Assembly (NCBI GenBank): GCA_030917725.1
Contig: JAUPUE010000030.1
Location: forward strand, 1 to 12,861
Direction of reading: 5' to 3'
DNA length: 12,861 bases
Source: Patescibacteria group bacterium
GTDB lineage: Bacteria > Patescibacteriota > Minisyncoccia > Phycocordibacterales > EsbW-18
Part shown: positions 5,361-10,866 of the stretch, one piece after another
How positions within the stretch are numbered: the stretch's first letter is position 1
Layout of the letters: every line of letters starts with the position of its first letter
The notes under the pieces: generated by a model
What the model was told of the DNA's origin: nothing
What the model saw: the letters and a program-made list of their open reading frames with translations, nothing else
The model's database searches: none
Made by a program: the position numbers and the translations under genes

Positions 5361-6576
5361 ATTTAACAATGTCGGCAAGCGCACTCACAACGTAATCAAT
5401 ATCTTCTTGTGTCGTAGTGCGTCCAAATGAGAAACGCAGCGCGCCGTTAGCACGATCCACCGCATTCTGCGGGGCCCCGCCAGAGGCGGTGGCAGGGTCG
5501 AGAGCTCTCACAACATACGATCCTTCACCTCCTCCCGAGAGGCATGCACTCTTGGCAGATACCGCGATACCGTGGCTATCAAGCTGTGTCGCGAGAAATT
5601 CTCCTTCGACACCAGGGAACGAAACATTGAGGATGCCGGGGACGCTCACCGCCGGATCACCATTGATGCGCATGGTAGGAAAACGTTCAGTGAGCCTCTG
5701 TATGAAATATGATTTGATATCGTTCCACGAAGCGACATCTGCCTCACGTCGTTCTTCGAGGATGTCATACGCGCGACGGAGACCGATTGCTGAAGAAACA
5801 TCGGGTGTCCCCTCGCTCGGAACTTTTCCATGCATCCCGCACAGTGATTGGAAATACGTGCCGGTCTTCACATACAAAAGCGCCATCTTTCGCGGGCCGT
5901 AGATTTTGGCGGCATCGATGACCATAAAATCCACACCAAGGTCAGACGGCGTGAGGGACATAAAGAGCGGTGCCTGGCTCGCATCGCTCACGAGCAATGG
6001 CTTTTCGATGTGGTGATGCACGAAACGGTGCTTGGTTTCCGCAAACCGGGCTTCGAGCATGCGACCGATGTCACGAATGGGCTGAATCGTCCCAATCTCG
6101 TTGTTGACCAACATACAGACCACAAGAATAGTATCCTCGTGAATCGCCGCCTCCATTTGCGCCATATCAATACGACCATCGGGAGTAACACCGACATTGG
6201 TGATGCGAACACCACGACGCGCGAAACCTTCGATGCATGCACGAACTGTTGAATGCTCGATGACACTCATGACGATGTGCATCTCGGCATAGGTAACACC
6301 CTTCTCAAGCAAACCGTTGACGACACTGTAGAGAATCTTCGTCATTGCATCCGTCGCACCACTTGCAAAGTGACATTCGCTCGAACGAGCACCGAGATGT
6401 GCGGCAAGACCGAACCGAGCGTCTTCGAGCATGCGCTTCGCTTCCCTACCCGCATTGTGCACTGAGAACGCATTCGCAAAATGCGTGTCTTCGTATGCAC
6501 GCATCGCATCGCGCACGCTCGGGTCGAGCGGCGTTCCTGCGGCGTAGTCGAGATAGACTCGTGCGTCAGAAGTCAT
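5359..6576 (-). CDS. NifS/IscS-type cysteine desulfurase
   Basis: This 405-aa class V aminotransferase-fold enzyme is close to E. coli IscS in length. YLDYAAGTPLDP at the N-terminus is the usual substrate loop. GATDA (73-77) binds PLP phosphate, His108 in SVIEHS stacks on PLP, NNE (158-160) and SDASQ (197-201) supply the usual Asn, Asp198 and Gln201. Lys224 in AAKIYGP is the Schiff-base lysine and Cys345 in SAKSACLSGG is the persulfide cysteine. It should take sulfur from cysteine for tRNA thiolation or Fe-S clusters. Odd: the IscS motif SxHK is DAAK here, so the Ser and His that contact PLP are replaced. The frame is open upstream to 6738, but homology starts at ATG 6576, where an extended -10 lies nine bases upstream and no Shine-Dalgarno exists. 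No iscU/sufU gene is adjacent. Confidence 0.93.
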   Translation of the reverse strand: MTSDARVYLDYAAGTPLDPSVRDAMRAYEDTHFANAFSVHNAGREAKRMLEDARFGLAAHLGARSSECHFASGATDAMTKILYSVVNGLLEKGVTYAEMHIVMSVIEHSTVRACIEGFARRGVRITNVGVTPDGRIDMAQMEAAIHEDTILVVCMLVNNEIGTIQPIRDIGRMLEARFAETKHRFVHHHIEKPLLVSDASQAPLFMSLTPSDLGVDFMVIDAAKIYGPRKMALLYVKTGTYFQSLCGMHGKVPSEGTPDVSSAIGLRRAYDILEERREADVASWNDIKSYFIQRLTERFPTMRINGDPAVSVPGILNVSFPGVEGEFLATQLDSHGIAVSAKSACLSGGGEGSYVVRALDPATASGGAPQNAVDRANGALRFSFGRTTTQEDIDYVVSALADIVK

Positions 6577-6585
6577 TGTAAACGT

Positions 6586-6591
6586 ATCGTA
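6586..6591 (-). promoter_or_regulatory. Extended -10 of the cysteine desulfurase gene
   Basis: Minus strand TGG-TACGAT (TG-N plus a four-of-six hexamer) ends nine bases before ATG 6576, predicting a leader of zero to three bases. The -35 region has no clear match, which fits an extended -10 promoter. Confidence 0.45.
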
Positions 6592-6594
6592 CCA

Positions 6595-6730
6595 GCAAGA
6601 ACGCCGAGATGTAAGGATGTGATTCTTGCGGAGCAGTCCATCCTTTCTGTGGAGCGAGGACTGCCGAGGAGTCGCTGAAGAGCGCGACGAGTTCCGCAGC
6701 GGAACAAGAAAGGATGAGTGCGAAGCAAAA
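6595..6730. other. Structured intergenic element between divergent genes
   Basis: CATCCTTTCT (6639-6648) pairs with AGAAAGGATG (6707-6716), and the stem continues imperfectly outward through TTCTTGCGGAGCAG and AGTGCGAAGCAAAA. Inside are GTCGC (6671-6675)/GCGAC (6683-6687) and GTTCCG-CAG-CGGAAC (6691-6705). Two alternative pairings exist: GCAGTCC (6633-6639) with GGACTGC (6657-6663), and GCAAGAA (6595-6601) with TTCTTGC (6623-6629). It separates the divergent cysteine desulfurase and infB promoters and has no coding signal. Confidence 0.6.
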
Positions 6731-6741
6731 TGTTCCATCTA

Positions 6742-6770
6742 CTGACAATGTCCCAAAAAAGTGATATATT
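6742..6770 (+). promoter_or_regulatory. infB promoter
   Basis: CTGACA (6742-6747, five of six), 17-base spacer with an A-run, TATATT (6765-6770, five of six). Predicted start is near 6777, leaving about 13 leader bases with no Shine-Dalgarno before the infB ATG. Confidence 0.8.
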
Positions 6771-6790
6771 GAAACCACTCAACGACCGCT

Positions 6791-8287
6791 ATGACCAGCA
6801 CCCGCACCACAGAACGACCACCTGTCGTCGTCGTCCTCGGACACGTCGACCACGGTAAATCAAGCCTTTTGGACTTCATCCGAAAGACCAATATTGTCGC
6901 AGGCGAAGCGGGCGGCATCACCCAACACACCGCTGCGTACGAAGTGGTCCACACCACCAAGGCAGGTGCCGAAAAGCGCATCACGTTCATCGATACCCCG
7001 GGTCACTCTGCTTTCCAGGCTCAGCGCGAACGCGGTGCATCACTCGCAGATATTGCAATCCTCGTCGTATCAGCAGAAGACGGCGTCAAAGCTCAAACAA
7101 AAGAAGCACTCAAGGCAATCGTCGCTTCGAACATCCCCTACATCGTTGCAATCAACAAAATCGATCTTCCAAATGCAAACCTCGAAGTGACACTCAACAG
7201 CCTCGCCGAAAACGAAATCTACGTCGAAGGACGTGGTGGTTCAATCTCATATGCTCCCATCAGCGCAAAGCGCGGTGACGGTATTCCTGAGCTCCTCGAT
7301 CTCGTTGCACTCATGGCCGAACTCCAAGAACTCTCTGGTGACGCATCACTCCCTGCAGATGGCATCATTGTCGAAGCCAACCGTGATCCAAAGAAAGGCA
7401 TTTCAGCCACACTTATCATCAAGAACGGTTCTCTTGCCAAAGGCTCCTATCTGGCCACAGCGGGCGCATGGACGCCGGTACGTGCGATAGCTGATGCATC
7501 GGGGGCAAACGTCGATAACGCTACCTTCTCGAGCCCCGTCACCATTCTCGGCTGGAGCGCGCTTCCCCACGCCGGTGCATCGGTGCACGCATACGAATCA
7601 AAAAAGGATGCTGAGAGCGCCGCTCTTCTTTCAGAAAAGCGCGAAATCTCTGTCCCTGAGAAACTCGAGGACACCAACGACATGGCGATTATCCCTATCA
7701 TTCTCAAAGCTGACGTGGCCGGTTCCCTCGACGCACTTGCACATGAGGTCAGCAAGCTCTCCGATGACCGTGTGAGCTTCAAAATCATTCTCAAGGATGT
7801 TGGTGCTATCGGAGAAAACGACATCAAGCGCGCGGGTGGAGACGAGCGCACCGTGATTGTCGGATTCAACACTAAAATCGAGAACGGTGTTCGTGAGGTT
7901 GCAGAACGCGCACGCGTCACCATCGAAACCGACTCCATCATCTACAAGCTCACCGAGAAGCTCGAAGCAATCCGCACAGTTCGCCGACCAAAGCGCATGG
8001 TCGAAGAACAGCACGGCACCGCCAAGATTCTCAAGCTCTTCGCAGCGGCGCACAACAAGCAGGTCATCGGTGCACGCGTCGAAGAAGGAACACTCAACGT
8101 TGGCGACAGTGTTAACATCGTCCGCCGCGGCGAAGCAATCGGCAAAGGCAAGGTGCTTGAGCTCCAACAGAGTAAACAGAAAGCTTCGAGTGTTGAACAA
8201 GGCAGCGAATTTGGTACAAAGATTGAAAGCTCAATCGAGATCGCTGCAGGAGACCAAATCGTCGCATTCAGCAACATTGCACGCTAA
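6791..8287 (+). CDS. infB: Translation initiation factor IF-2, short form
   Basis: This 498-aa GTPase delivers initiator fMet-tRNA to the 30S subunit and promotes subunit joining. The G boxes are all present: GHVDHGKS (17-24), GGITQ (41-45), DTPGH (68-72), NKID (122-125), SAK (158-160). Beta-barrel domain II follows (about 185-275), then the IF-2-specific domain III (IPIILKADVAGSLDAL onward, about 295-385) and the C-terminal tRNA-binding barrel to 498. The N-terminal IF2-N domains of most bacterial IF-2 (E. coli 890 aa) are absent; the protein begins ten residues before the G domain. In the C2 subdomain the usual G-x-ECGI is GSEFGT, so the conserved Cys that contacts the fMet end is Phe. It is transcribed with rbfA, two bases downstream. 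Confidence 0.97.
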   Translation: MTSTRTTERPPVVVVLGHVDHGKSSLLDFIRKTNIVAGEAGGITQHTAAYEVVHTTKAGAEKRITFIDTPGHSAFQAQRERGASLADIAILVVSAEDGVKAQTKEALKAIVASNIPYIVAINKIDLPNANLEVTLNSLAENEIYVEGRGGSISYAPISAKRGDGIPELLDLVALMAELQELSGDASLPADGIIVEANRDPKKGISATLIIKNGSLAKGSYLATAGAWTPVRAIADASGANVDNATFSSPVTILGWSALPHAGASVHAYESKKDAESAALLSEKREISVPEKLEDTNDMAIIPIILKADVAGSLDALAHEVSKLSDDRVSFKIILKDVGAIGENDIKRAGGDERTVIVGFNTKIENGVREVAERARVTIETDSIIYKLTEKLEAIRTVRRPKRMVEEQHGTAKILKLFAAAHNKQVIGARVEEGTLNVGDSVNIVRRGEAIGKGKVLELQQSKQKASSVEQGSEFGTKIESSIEIAAGDQIVAFSNIAR

Positions 8288-8289
8288 CT

Positions 8290-8631
8290 ATGAGACACCA
8301 CGAACAAAAAGAAGCGCTCTTCATTCGTCTTGCGGCTGAGTTCATCAACACCGAGTCGAATCGCCAGTCGCTCATCACCGTCACGCGTGGTCAGCTCTCG
8401 GACGATGAGCGTCGTGTTGATCTCTTCTTCACCGTCTTGCCCGAGAGCAAAGAAGAAGAGGTTGGTGTTTTTCTCATGCGCAACCGCGCGCCGTTTCGCG
8501 ATTACGTGAAGAAGCACAGCGAGAACCTCCGCGTTCTCCCCACCTTCGACTTCAAGCTCGATGTGGGCGAAAAGAATCGTTTGGATCTGGAGGCTTTGTC
8601 ACAAGAAGAAGCCTCCGAGAACAAGGCTTAA
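8290..8631 (+). CDS. rbfA: 30S ribosome-binding factor A
   Basis: This 113-aa protein fits RbfA, a KH-like 16S rRNA binding factor for late 30S maturation and cold adaptation. Visible family features are SLITVTRGQLSDDERRVDLFFTVLPE (the beta1-beta2 region), then an alpha segment ending in FRDYVKKHSENLRVLPTFDFKLD (family: R-x-x-L-x(8)-R-x-x-P-x-L-x-F-x-x-D) and a short acidic tail. Individual motifs are divergent, but the infB-rbfA order is conserved across bacteria. The ATG lies two bases after the infB stop with no Shine-Dalgarno, so translation is probably coupled. The TAA stop shares the palindrome TTAA with the stop of the convergent gene at 8628. Confidence 0.85.
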   Translation: MRHHEQKEALFIRLAAEFINTESNRQSLITVTRGQLSDDERRVDLFFTVLPESKEEEVGVFLMRNRAPFRDYVKKHSENLRVLPTFDFKLDVGEKNRLDLEALSQEEASENKA

Positions 8632-9254
8632 AAAGGATTCTGGGCCATCTCGCCTGCTACCCTCGCAGCAAAATCCTTAAGCTTTGTGATTGTTTGTAAA
8701 TAGATTTTGTTGAGTTCCGCAACGTATTCACGATATATCTCTCCTTCGCCTTTTTTAAACTCATCAGAAGTCCCAACTTCTCGAGCTTTTTGTTCAAATC
8801 GTATTCTGGTGTCGATAATCAAATAACTCTCCTCGGTCCTCGTGGTTTCTAGCTCCTCTTTGGCCTTACTCCAAATTTTTCGAATATACTCTTTTGATTC
8901 TTGTGGTTCTCCTCTGAAATCTGGTGGATTGATTTTAATGAATTTATCAATCAAGAAATTCCTCGTTTCTTCTAGTGTAGTTTGCCCGAGCAAAACGGCA
9001 GTTTCAGAATCTATGACGTCATGTGGCTTTCCTTCTGCGTCCACAACGGAGACAACTGGAACCTTTATATCAGTAAAACTTCCAACATGTGCCAATCCAC
9101 TGAGATAGTTTGGTAAATCGCCCGTATCGCGCTCATCATGTCGTTTTACCACCCTTGCCAACATCTCATCAGTGAAACTATTCTTTTCAACTCTTAGGAG
9201 CTCAGATTTTTTGTCGGGGGCATCTTCGCTTAGTTGATAAGATTCGATTTTCAT
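8628..9254 (-). CDS. Hypothetical protein, 208 aa, AT-rich gene
   Basis: I do not recognise a family. The protein is soluble and charged: no signal peptide and no membrane segment. The N-terminal part (1-60) is polar, a central part has VPVVSVVDAEGKPHDVIDSETAVLLG (65-90) with a beta-like pattern, and the C-terminal half (about 95-205) is predicted mostly helical and rich in Glu/Lys, perhaps coiled coil. The gene is visibly AT-richer than infB-rbfA and its tRNA neighbours. It is convergent with rbfA, overlapping by four bases, and its promoter overlaps the 3' end of tRNA-Lys. Composition and position next to a tRNA suggest an acquired gene. The ATG at 9254 has no Shine-Dalgarno, and a -10 box eight bases upstream predicts leaderless mRNA. 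Confidence 0.75.
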   Translation of the reverse strand: MKIESYQLSEDAPDKKSELLRVEKNSFTDEMLARVVKRHDERDTGDLPNYLSGLAHVGSFTDIKVPVVSVVDAEGKPHDVIDSETAVLLGQTTLEETRNFLIDKFIKINPPDFRGEPQESKEYIRKIWSKAKEELETTRTEESYLIIDTRIRFEQKAREVGTSDEFKKGEGEIYREYVAELNKIYLQTITKLKDFAARVAGEMAQNPF

Positions 9255-9262
9255 TTGATGAG

Positions 9263-9291
9263 ATTTAAAAAACCTTGCTATAAACTGTCCA
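9263..9291 (-). promoter_or_regulatory. Promoter of the 208-aa gene, overlapping tRNA-Lys 3' end
   Basis: Minus strand: TGGACA (9286-9291, five of six), 17-base spacer, TTAAAT (9263-9268, four of six). The first four bases of the -35 box are the last acceptor bases and discriminator of tRNA-Lys. The -10 box ends eight bases before the ATG. Confidence 0.55.
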
Positions 9292-9360
9292 CCCGGTAGG
9301 GATCGAACCTACGACCGTCTCCTTAAGAGGGAGCTGCTCTACCAGCTGAGCTACGGGTGG
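9288..9360 (-). tRNA. tRNA-Lys (anticodon CTT)
   Basis: The acceptor CCACCCG pairs fully with CGGGTGG. The D-arm is GCTC-AGCTGGTA-GAGC. The anticodon arm GCTCC-CTCTTAA-GGAGA gives CTT for AAG, with a G/A mismatch at 27-43. The T-arm is GTAGG-TTCGATC-CCTAC and the discriminator is A. Length is 73 nt. The first pair is C1-G72, unusual for Lys where G1-C72 is common. CCA is not encoded (next bases CAG). Confidence 0.94.
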
Positions 9361-9424
9361 AAAACGAACGACCAACAACAGACAACTTACCGCTTTTTTG
9401 AATATATTTCAATCACCATCGGTG

Positions 9425-9507
9425 TGCCGGGGGTGGGGATCGAACCCACATGGCCTTTCGGCCCGAGGATTTTAAGTCCTCTACGTATACCGTTCCGTCA
9501 CCCCGGC
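9425..9507 (-). tRNA. tRNA-Leu (anticodon TAA)
   Basis: The acceptor GCCGGGG pairs with CCCCGGC. The anticodon arm GAGGA-CTTAAAA-TCCTC gives TAA for UUA/UUG. The long variable arm GGGCCGAAAGGCC is class II, and the T-arm is GTGGG-TTCGATC-CCCAC. The discriminator is A73, essential for leucine identity. Length is 83 nt with no encoded CCA (next bases CAC). A TACAAT box lies 23 bases upstream (9531-9536). It is probably co-transcribed with tRNA-Lys, 64 bases downstream. Confidence 0.96.
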
Positions 9508-9553
9508 GTTGTTCCCAAAGTAGCAAAAACATTGTAGTCTGTACACGTTCGAT

Positions 9554-9625
9554 GGCACGGTGGTGAAGTGGTAACACTACGGTCTGCAAAACCGTCATTC
9601 GCGGGTTCGATTCCCGCCCGTGCCT
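9554..9625 (+). tRNA. tRNA-Cys (anticodon GCA)
   Basis: The acceptor GGCACGG pairs with CCGTGCC. The anticodon arm ACGGT-CTGCAAA-ACCGT gives GCA for UGU/UGC. The T-arm is GCGGG-TTCGATT-CCCGC. The discriminator U73 is the main identity base for CysRS. Length is 72 nt; next bases are CAT, so CCA is not encoded. It is divergent from tRNA-Leu(TAA), so the 46 bases between them must hold both promoters. Confidence 0.96.
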
Positions 9626-9632
9626 CATGTTG

Positions 9633-9671
9633 AGGATGTAAGGCGTAGAGGTGTAACTCAAATTACATCCT
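9633..9671 (+). other. Hairpin between tRNA-Cys and tRNA-Leu(TAG)
   Basis: AGGATGTAA (9633-9641) pairs perfectly with TTACATCCT (9663-9671) around a 21-base loop. No T-run follows, so it may be a processing structure in a Cys-Leu precursor, not a terminator. Confidence 0.5.
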
Positions 9672-9697
9672 GACTTCCTGACACCCTTTGCATACCG

Positions 9698-9781
9698 GGG
9701 CGAGTGGCGGAATGGTATACGCGCGTGGCTTAGGACCACGTGGGGCAACCCGTGGAGGTTCGAGTCCTCTCTCGCCCACCA
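9698..9781 (+). tRNA. tRNA-Leu (anticodon TAG) with encoded CCA
   Basis: The acceptor GGGCGAG pairs with CTCGCCC. The anticodon arm CGTGG-CTTAGGA-CCACG gives TAG for CUN codons, with G37. The variable arm TGGGGCAACCCG is class II, and the T-arm is GGAGG-TTCGAGT-CCTCT-like. The discriminator A9778 is followed by CCA at 9779-9781. It is the only one of the six tRNAs here with CCA in the DNA. The 19 bases 9759-9777 occur inverted at 9826-9844. Confidence 0.96.
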
Positions 9782-9824
9782 AAACAAAGGAGTCCAGCGC
9801 TAAGCGCTGGGCGACTTTTGTTTT
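9781..9824 (+). terminator. Terminator-like stem after tRNA-Leu(TAG)
   Basis: GTCCAGCGC (9792-9800) pairs with GCGCTGGGC (9804-9812) around TAA, nine bp with one T-G. Outside this come tandem G/A mismatches (9790-9791 with 9813-9814) and an A-rich/T-rich stem AAAACAAAG with CTTTTGTTTT (one bulged T). The T-rich 3' side fits intrinsic termination. The layout matches 1348-1392. Confidence 0.8.
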
Positions 9825-9946
9825 AGGGCGAGAGAGGACTCGAAAGCGAGCGCGGGCACCTCGTCAACAGACGAGGTCGTGCGAGCAGGGCCGAGCGGAG
9901 TGAGCTGCGACGGCAGCGAACGAGCGCTTGGCCGAGTCCCCCACCA
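9782..9946 (+). repeat. tRNA-linked structured module, copy B (after tRNA-Leu TAG)
   Basis: Order: terminator-like stem (to 9824); a perfect 19-nt antisense of the tRNA-Leu T-arm and acceptor (9826-9844); AAAGCGAGC; a five-bp stem GCGCG/CGTGC, a three-base GGC bulge and an eight-bp stem ACCTCGTC-AACA-GACGAGGT (9858-9877); the 60-nt core (9881-9940) with GGCCGAGCG/CGCTTGGCC and inner hairpin GCTGC-GACG-GCAGC; and an end CGAGTCC-CCCACCA (9933-9946). That end equals the tRNA-Leu 3' end with seven inner bases missing, including the CCA. GGACTCG in the antisense part can pair with the terminal CGAGTCC to close the whole domain. No ORF with coding signals is present. Copy A is at 1228-1394. Confidence 0.82.
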
Positions 9947-9993
9947 GAACCTTTTCCACGGCCTAACCACAACCCAATACACCCCTTTCTTAC

Positions 9994-10022
9994 TTGACTT
10001 TTACACTTACTTGTGATACAGT
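9994..10022 (+). promoter_or_regulatory. Promoter of the 236-aa/294-aa gene pair
   Basis: TTGACT (9994-9999, five of six), 17-base spacer, TACAGT (10017-10022, four of six). Predicted start is near 10029. The -35 hexamer is the same as in the 58-aa gene's promoter. Confidence 0.7.
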
Positions 10023-10029
10023 ATTACCA

Positions 10030-10095
10030 GACGCTCCTTCACAACTCCATATAGAGCGTCAACAAACAAAATCCTCTGGGAATCATCCGATTCCC
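10030..10095 (+). promoter_or_regulatory. Two-hairpin 5' leader of the 236-aa gene
   Basis: GACGCTC (10030-10036) pairs with GAGCGTC (10054-10060). GGGAATC (10078-10084) pairs with GATTCCC (10089-10095) around ATCC. The first hairpin begins at the predicted transcript 5' end. The Shine-Dalgarno AAGGAG follows 17 bases after the second hairpin, unpaired. No T-run follows either hairpin, so attenuation by termination is unlikely; 5' stability is a simpler role. Confidence 0.5.
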
Positions 10096-10124
10096 GGTAA
10101 ACCTTCGAGACAAGGAGAACGATC

Positions 10125-10835
10125 ATGGCATGGGGAAAAGCAGCAGGTATCGTCGGCAACATCGCCAAGGGCGTGGCCGACGAAGCGGGGTGGGACCTTG
10201 TTAAGTCCCTCTTCTTCAAAGGAACAGTGGCTGCAAAGGAGGAGGTTGGAGACATGAAAAGCGGCCCTGGACAGGAACACCTTGTGGAGGGCACAATCCT
10301 CGAGATCTGTGCTCAGTACGTCTTCAGCGACCCAGAAAAGCGCAGGGAATTCCTCCGGGACAACCAAGCGGCCCATGATCGCGTTGTGATCGTGTTCTAC
10401 CGGCGCAACCCAAAGTTGCGCGACGTGTACGAGAAGTTTATCACTCAGTTGCCCTTGTGGGCGCTGAGCGACGGACTGGGCGCACGCACAAAGCAGGCGC
10501 CCCCTGCTCCTGAGCAACAACCGCAGCAGAAGCAGCAGAAAGGTGGAGGCAACCAGCAACACGCAAAGGCTGCTCCCCCACTCAGTACGCTCGACTCGGA
10601 ACACATCCAGCTGATCTTTGCCTTCAAAGTCTGCTTGGGCATGCAAGCCCTGGCAGCCGATGAAGTCGCCAGTCAGAAGGGTCGGAAGCATCCTGAAGCG
10701 GCGGGTGACAAAATCATCCGAGAGACCATCGAGCGTATGCGCTCGGCCTCCCCGTTCGAAAAGGGCAAGAAAGCCCTCGAGACGGGCGGCAAGGCTGCCA
10801 GCGACTTCATCGACGGTCTCCTCGAAGAAATCTAA
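10125..10835 (+). CDS. Hypothetical protein with Gln/Pro-rich linker, 236 aa
   Basis: I do not recognise a family. Three parts are visible: an N-terminal domain (1-120) that begins MAWGKAAGIVGNIAKG, an Ala/Gly-rich amphipathic segment; a low-complexity linker (about 123-152) dominated by Gln, Pro, Gly and Lys; and a C-terminal helical domain (about 153-236) ending in Leu/Glu/Ile. There is no signal peptide or membrane helix, so it is probably cytoplasmic or attached to the membrane through its partner. The ATG has a good Shine-Dalgarno (AAGGAG, seven-base spacing), unlike the housekeeping genes nearby. The next gene starts 31 bases after the stop, on the same transcript, and encodes a membrane protein. 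Codon choice is more C/G-ending than in clpB or the 208-aa gene. Transfer is possible but not shown. Confidence 0.85.
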   Translation: MAWGKAAGIVGNIAKGVADEAGWDLVKSLFFKGTVAAKEEVGDMKSGPGQEHLVEGTILEICAQYVFSDPEKRREFLRDNQAAHDRVVIVFYRRNPKLRDVYEKFITQLPLWALSDGLGARTKQAPPAPEQQPQQKQQKGGGNQQHAKAAPPLSTLDSEHIQLIFAFKVCLGMQALAADEVASQKGRKHPEAAGDKIIRETIERMRSASPFEKGKKALETGGKAASDFIDGLLEEI

Positions 10836-10866
10836 CCGAACATCTCCTCCGAAAGAGAGTGAAATC

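Noticed and set aside
6577..6738. N-terminal extension of the cysteine desulfurase to 459 aa
   Set aside because: The extra 54 codons run through a hairpin-rich intergenic element and the desulfurase -10 box, and family homology starts at ATG 6576.
9413..9787. 124-aa minus-strand frame over the tRNA cluster
   Set aside because: It crosses three tRNA genes; tRNA-antisense frames commonly give such spurious products.
10030..10095. Known riboswitch or T-box in the 236-aa gene leader
   Set aside because: Two simple hairpins with no T-box motif, no antiterminator/terminator pair and no recognisable aptamer consensus.
10618..10866. Upstream extension of the 294-aa membrane protein to 377 aa
   Set aside because: The extension lies in another frame inside the 236-aa gene, is Arg/Ser-rich without pattern, and the ATG at 10867 has its own ribosome-site-like sequence.
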